NCBI GenBank assembly: GCA_045586185.1
Contig: JAZMZV010000154.1
Coordinates: 1 to 64,000 of the forward strand
Reading direction: 5' to 3'
Source: RUG11551 sp045586185
Lineage (GTDB): Bacteria; Planctomycetota; Planctomycetia; Pirellulales; Thermoguttaceae
DNA length: 64,000 bases
Positions 60,350 to 64,000 of the stretch are shown here, one piece after another. Position numbers and translations under genes: made by a program. The notes under the pieces are model-generated. The model worked only from the letters and a program-made list of their open reading frames with translations, was not told the origin of the DNA and did no database searches. Position 1 is the first letter of the stretch, and every line of letters begins with the position of its first letter.

Positions 60350-61309
60350 TTAGCCGTCGCGCCGTAAATCCGTCAGCCAAAGAGCAGCCATACGAACCGC
60401 CAGACCGTTGGTAACCTGGTCGATAATGGCGGACTGCGGACCGTCGGCAACTTCAGCCGTAACTTCTACGCCGCGGTTAATCGGACCGGGAGCGATAATC
60501 AAAACGTCTTTTTTCGCCTTAGCCAACCGGCGAGCGTTCATGGTGTACAGGAGTTCATATTCTCGAACGGACGGGAACGGTCTGGACTGCTGACGTTCAA
60601 ACTGGATTCTCAGCAGATTGAGCACGTCAACGTAAGGAAGAATATCGTCCAGAGAGTAGCTGTATTCAACGCCGATTTTAGCCCATTCAGACGACACGAG
60701 CGTTGACGGACCGCAGAGAATAACGTTCGCGCCGAGCTTTTTCAAGCCCCAGATGTTGGATCGGGCGACGCGGCTGTGAGCGATGTCGCCAACCAGCGCG
60801 ACCGTCTTGCCTTCCAACGTCCCCAAACGTTGACGAATCGTCAGGATGTCCAACAGGGCTTGAGTCGGGTGAGCGTGCGCGCCGTCTCCGGCGTTGAGAA
60901 CGCAGCCGTTGGCGTTTTCACTGATGAGTTTGGGCGCGCCGGGCATGTTGTGTCGAACGACAAACGAGTCGACGCCCATCGCTTCAATATTGCGGGCGGT
61001 GTCAACGACGGTTTCCCCTTTCGACATCGAACTGGTTCCTGCGGCAAACGCCAGCACAGACGCCCCAAGCCGCTGAGCGGCAAGCGTAAAGCTGCTGCGC
61101 GTTCGGGTGGAGTTCTCGAAAAACAGCGTGCAGACCGTTTTGCCGGAAAGGAGGTTGAGCTTGTTTTTAGCGGACTTGCAGATCGTTCGGAACCGGTCGG
61201 CGACGTCCAATAAAAGAGTGATGTCCTCGGCGGAAAGGGATTCCAAACCGAGCAAATGTTTGTGCCGCCAGCTGTCGACGCACGGCAATGTGGAAATAAA
61301 GTCGTCCAT
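60350..61309 (-). CDS. pyrB: Aspartate carbamoyltransferase catalytic subunit
   Basis: A 319-residue ATCase that joins carbamoyl phosphate and aspartate in pyrimidine synthesis. Carbamoyl-phosphate site FENSTRTRSSFTLAAQRLGA, the mobile-loop lysine in SMSKGETVVDT, AHPTQALLDI, and the aspartate-site arginine in IAPGPINRGVE. The regulatory subunit PyrI is not in the window, and no pyrC follows. Confidence 0.96.
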   Translation of the reverse strand: MDDFISTLPCVDSWRHKHLLGLESLSAEDITLLLDVADRFRTICKSAKNKLNLLSGKTVCTLFFENSTRTRSSFTLAAQRLGASVLAFAAGTSSMSKGETVVDTARNIEAMGVDSFVVRHNMPGAPKLISENANGCVLNAGDGAHAHPTQALLDILTIRQRLGTLEGKTVALVGDIAHSRVARSNIWGLKKLGANVILCGPSTLVSSEWAKIGVEYSYSLDDILPYVDVLNLLRIQFERQQSRPFPSVREYELLYTMNARRLAKAKKDVLIIAPGPINRGVEVTAEVADGPQSAIIDQVTNGLAVRMAALWLTDLRRDG

Positions 61310-61445
61310 GAGCGAACTCTCAAAAGAAGAATGGTATTTGGATAACTTCTATAGATTATAACCGGAATTAAAATACTGACAAGAGGGGCGGCGACGAGGA
61401 TTGACGGGCGGGCGCTTTCAAATATAGTAAAATAATTCAAAAATC

Positions 61446-61528
61446 GTAACCCCCAGATTTATCTGGGGGATTTGTACGTTATATTAATATTTTATGTTTA
61501 TCTTCCCACACCTAAAGGTGTGGGCTAC
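61446..61528. repeat. REPIN-like element A3 (compact form)
   Basis: GTAA (variant of GTAG) plus hairpin CCCCCAGAT..ATCTGGGGG (61446-61469), a spacer with ATTTGTACGTTAT, then CCCACACC..GGTGTGGG closed by CTAC (61505-61528). It is element A2 without its central hairpin. Confidence 0.88.
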
Positions 61529-61553
61529 GATTATATTATAGGTTTTATTTGTA

Positions 61554-62786
61554 TTAAATGACCCGGCAGAGGAAACACTTTAAATAGTCGGTTTCCGGGC
61601 AGGAGTCCAGAACGGGGTGATCGGGAGCGGCGCCGCGCTGCTGAAGGATTTGGATGCGTCTGCCCGCCTGTGACGCTGCGCCGTGGAGCATGTCGAAAAA
61701 GTCTTCTCGACGAACGGAGCCGGTACAGGAGCATGTTACAAGAAATCCGCCGGGAGCGACGCACGAGATTCCCAGCTTGTTGAGGTAATGGTATCCGCGG
61801 AGGGCTTCCTGAACAGAGCGTTTTCCCTGAGCGAATTTGGGCGGGTCGAGAACGACTCCGCCAAACGTTTTCCCTTCTGATTTGAACTGTTCCAAAATCT
61901 GGAACGAGTCGCCCTGTAACGTTTCGACGTTGTCGACTGCGTTGAGCTGAGCGTTCTTTTTGACCTGTTCGAGGGCTTTGGCGCTGGAATCGCAAGCCAG
62001 ACAGGAAACGGCGCCAGCCTGTGACGCGGCAATCGAAAATCCGCCGTGATAGCAGAACATATCCAAAACCGTTTTCCCTTTGAACAGTTCAGCCGCCGCC
62101 AAACGGTTTTCTCGCTGGTCGAGATAAAACCCGGTTTTCTGCCCGCCTAAAAGCTGAATTTCGTACTTGATTCCGCCGGACTGAATAACCATCGTTTCCG
62201 GAACCGGAGCGCCAAAAACGCGGTCGGCAGTCAGTTCCTCAGGAGCGCCTTCCCGACGAGCCATCGCGGGTTCCGTTGTAACAATTACGGTTTTAGCTCC
62301 CGTAATATTTTGGAGAATTTGGACAAATTGTTCCGCGCGCAACAAAATTCCTAAACTGGTCGCCTGCATGACAAGAACGTCTTCGTACTTGTCGACAATC
62401 AAGCCGGACAGAGCGTCCCCTTCGGAGTTAATCAGACGCGTTGCCTGAGAGTAATACCCCAGCTCTTTTCTCAAATCAATCGCAGTAGAAATCTGTTTCG
62501 TCCAAAAGGCGTCGTCTAAAGATTCTGATTCGTTCCACGTATACAGACGTACACGTATTTTGCTGTGAGAGTTGTACAGACCTCGGGCGAAGAATCGTCC
62601 TTTGTCGGAATAGACGTCAACGACGCTGCCGTCCTGCGGTACGTTGGATTTATCGAGTAATTCTAAAGAACCGTCGAGAATCCAGGGATGACCGCCCAGC
62701 AGGGCGCGGAGCTTGTTTGGTTTGAGAGTTGCGAGTTGCGAGTTGCGAGTTGCGAGTGGATTGAAAGGCGGTAATGGAGCGACCAT
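61554..62786 (-). CDS. RlmI-like class I SAM-dependent rRNA methyltransferase
   Basis: A 410-residue protein of the RlmI/RlmK-like family that makes 5-methylcytosine in 23S rRNA. An N-terminal PUA-like domain (RALLGGHPWILDGSLELLD) precedes the Rossmann methyltransferase: TVLDMFCYHGGFSIAASQAG (SAM site), VVLDPPKFAQGKRSV (catalytic DPPKF), and SCSCTG with a cysteine. The first 20 codons are unusual: the ATG lies inside repeat C and residues to about 21 (MVAPLPPFNPLATRNSQLAT) are encoded by repeat C and a CTCGCAA array. No other in-frame ATG lies before the PUA domain. Confidence 0.88.
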   Translation of the reverse strand: MVAPLPPFNPLATRNSQLATLKPNKLRALLGGHPWILDGSLELLDKSNVPQDGSVVDVYSDKGRFFARGLYNSHSKIRVRLYTWNESESLDDAFWTKQISTAIDLRKELGYYSQATRLINSEGDALSGLIVDKYEDVLVMQATSLGILLRAEQFVQILQNITGAKTVIVTTEPAMARREGAPEELTADRVFGAPVPETMVIQSGGIKYEIQLLGGQKTGFYLDQRENRLAAAELFKGKTVLDMFCYHGGFSIAASQAGAVSCLACDSSAKALEQVKKNAQLNAVDNVETLQGDSFQILEQFKSEGKTFGGVVLDPPKFAQGKRSVQEALRGYHYLNKLGISCVAPGGFLVTCSCTGSVRREDFFDMLHGAASQAGRRIQILQQRGAAPDHPVLDSCPETDYLKCFLCRVI

Positions 62787-62873
62787 CGGGAGCGGAATTA
62801 CGCATTCGCCGACAGGCGAAACTGCGAGTTGAGAGTTGCGAATAAATTGAAAGGCGGTAATAGTTACCGCCTT
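62726..62873. repeat. Heptamer array, repeat C copy and perfect palindrome at the rlmI-like 5' end
   Basis: AGTTGCG units (62726-62757), repeat C (62763-62803, opening GAAAGGCGGTAATGGAGCGA), hairpin TTCGCC/GGCGAA, a shorter heptamer stretch (62822-62840) and the palindrome AAGGCGGTAA-TAG-TTACCGCCTT (62851-62873), which follows the fba stop and may act as its 3' hairpin. Confidence 0.85.
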
Positions 62874-62892
62874 CCAAGATTCCCTAAATAAA

Positions 62893-63870
62893 CTACTTCA
62901 GGAATTCGCGAACGCTTTCCAGCTGTCCGGCGGATCCGAGAACGGTGTTCTTGTGAATGATGTATTCAGCGTAAGCAGCCATGAATTTCTTTCCTGGCGG
63001 GCGCAGGTCGAAGTTCTGCGGGTTGGCGAGGAATTCTTCACGGTGAATGGCGCACCATACCAGACGTCCGTCGGTGTCGATGTTAATCTTGCAGACGCCG
63101 AGCTTGGCGGCGGGCAGGTATTCGGCTTCGTTTACTCCGGAAGCGCCAGCGAGCTGACCGCCAGCGTTGTTGATGCGATCAACCCATTCCTTCGGAACGG
63201 AAGAGGATCCGTGCATAACCAACGGGAAGTTGGCGGGGATGGCTTTCTGGATTTTTTCCAGAACGTCAAAGTGCAGACCCTGTTTTCCGGAGAACTTGAA
63301 CGCGCCGTGGCTGGTGCCGATAGCAACCGCGAGGGAGTCGCAGCCGGAACGTTCGATGAATTCAGCGGCGGTGCTGGGGTCGGTCAGTTTGACGTCGGCG
63401 ACGATGTCTTCTTCGACTCCGCCGAGCTGTCCGAGTTCAGCTTCAACGACGATGCCCTTGTCGTGGGCGCGATCGACAACGCGGCGAGTGATTTCGATGT
63501 TCTTTTCGAATTCTTCAGCCGAGGCGTCAATCATAACGGAGGAATAGAATCCGCTGTCGATGCAGTCGTAGCAGGCTTCTTCGTTGCCGTGATCCAGGTG
63601 AACGGCGAAGATGGCTTCCGGGAAAACCAGTTCCGCAGAACGAATCAGACCTTCCAGGAATCGCTTGTCGGTATAGGAACGAGCGCCTTTGGAAATCTGA
63701 ATGATAAACGGAGCGCTTTTAGAAGCGTCGCTGGGATCTTCGTTCTTGGCGGACTTGCCAAGGTTGCCGCGGAACAGACCGACGATCTGTTCGAGGTTAT
63801 TGATGTTGTAAGCGCCGATAGCGTATTTGCCGTAGGCATGCTTAAACAGTTCGGTGGTGGTTACGATCAT
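62893..63870 (-). CDS. fba: Class II fructose-bisphosphate aldolase
   Basis: A 325-residue zinc-dependent aldolase of glycolysis and gluconeogenesis. Zinc and substrate residues are in FAVHLDHGNEEACYDCI and GIVVEAELGQLGGVEED, with PLVMHGSSSVPKEWV and CKINIDTDGRL near the end. Start is the ATG at 63870 (MIVTTTELFKHAYG), with AAGGA nine bases upstream; the longest frame extends 16 codons further from a non-ATG codon. Together with pckA it fits a gluconeogenic or fermentative carbon metabolism. Confidence 0.95.
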   Translation of the reverse strand: MIVTTTELFKHAYGKYAIGAYNINNLEQIVGLFRGNLGKSAKNEDPSDASKSAPFIIQISKGARSYTDKRFLEGLIRSAELVFPEAIFAVHLDHGNEEACYDCIDSGFYSSVMIDASAEEFEKNIEITRRVVDRAHDKGIVVEAELGQLGGVEEDIVADVKLTDPSTAAEFIERSGCDSLAVAIGTSHGAFKFSGKQGLHFDVLEKIQKAIPANFPLVMHGSSSVPKEWVDRINNAGGQLAGASGVNEAEYLPAAKLGVCKINIDTDGRLVWCAIHREEFLANPQNFDLRPPGKKFMAAYAEYIIHKNTVLGSAGQLESVREFLK

Positions 63871-64000
63871 CTCGATTAATCCTTCTGCGAGGTTGACTCG
63901 CAATAAAGTAAGGAACAAGCCGCGGCGACATTACGCTTCGCCTGACCGCCCCTTGATACAGTAAATTTACTGCCCCCTATTATATATTTTTTTACTGATT
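63871..64000. other. Upstream region of fba, cut by the window end
   Basis: 130 bases ending in an AT-rich stretch (TATATATTTTTTT near 63980). Probably carries the fba promoter. No gene. Confidence 0.4.

Overview
The window looks like a chromosomal segment of a planctomycete (Planctomycetota), most likely a Pirellulales-type, possibly gut-associated lineage; the family-level guess is weak. The evidence is the combination of a Ser/Thr kinase fused to a formylglycine-generating-enzyme (FGE) domain beside a sigma-factor gene, SHD1, GYF and DUF805 proteins, an Hsp70 with a DUF3731-type C-terminus, a small conserved planctomycete peptide, and outer-membrane assembly genes (BamA, BamD-like, LptE-like). 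No phage, plasmid or insertion-sequence gene, CRISPR array, rRNA or tRNA was recognised.

Layout. 1-6.4 kb (minus strand): a compact run GYF protein - ApbE - sigma factor - kinase/FGE - MoxR ATPase. 6.6-11.2 kb: HAD phosphatase, a flavoprotein and YgiQ. 11.7-18.5 kb: a XylR-like regulator, a zinc-ribbon membrane protein, an unusual RpiB, serC, rnc and an HtrA protease. 18.6-28.5 kb (minus): a DUF805 protein, ruvB, ruvA, a WhiG/FliA-type sigma factor and a 1.1-kilo-residue ankyrin protein. 28.7-32.4 kb (minus): a GH10-like protein, a 73-residue peptide with a long structured leader, and a cyclase-family enzyme. 32.6-40.7 kb (plus): pckA, a leader ORF, hemB, a phosphodiesterase, a YggL-like protein, RhuM, a beta-propeller protein and purE. 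41-45.3 kb (minus): an acidic protein overlapping hsp70. 45.6-52.9 kb (plus): bamA, recO, bamD-like, lptE-like and a lexA-like gene. 53-64 kb (minus): argD, the rplM-rpsI operon, acnA, a small membrane protein, pyrB, an RlmI-like methyltransferase and class II aldolase, with one plus-strand SHD1/TPR/zinc-finger gene.

The least ordinary content is non-coding. (i) At least five REPIN-like elements, in which paired hairpins in inverted orientation, several opened by GTAG and closed by CTAC, enclose a conserved spacer; stem sequences change between copies while the fold is kept. (ii) Many tandem arrays of 7-bp units, often as inverted pairs, like the STRR repeats known from cyanobacteria. (iii) A third dispersed repeat of about 41 bp. 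The heptamer arrays enter genes: they encode both ends and internal parts of Hsp70, part of the BamA linker, and, with the 41-bp repeat, the start codon and N-terminus of the RlmI-like enzyme. No transposase that could move these elements lies in the window.

Other points of interest are a LexA-like protein without its self-cleavage site and serine, an RpiB-like protein with a Tat-type leader, a second well-placed start and missing catalytic histidines, a UUG-started leader ORF overlapping the hemB start, and structured leaders before rplM and the 73-residue peptide.
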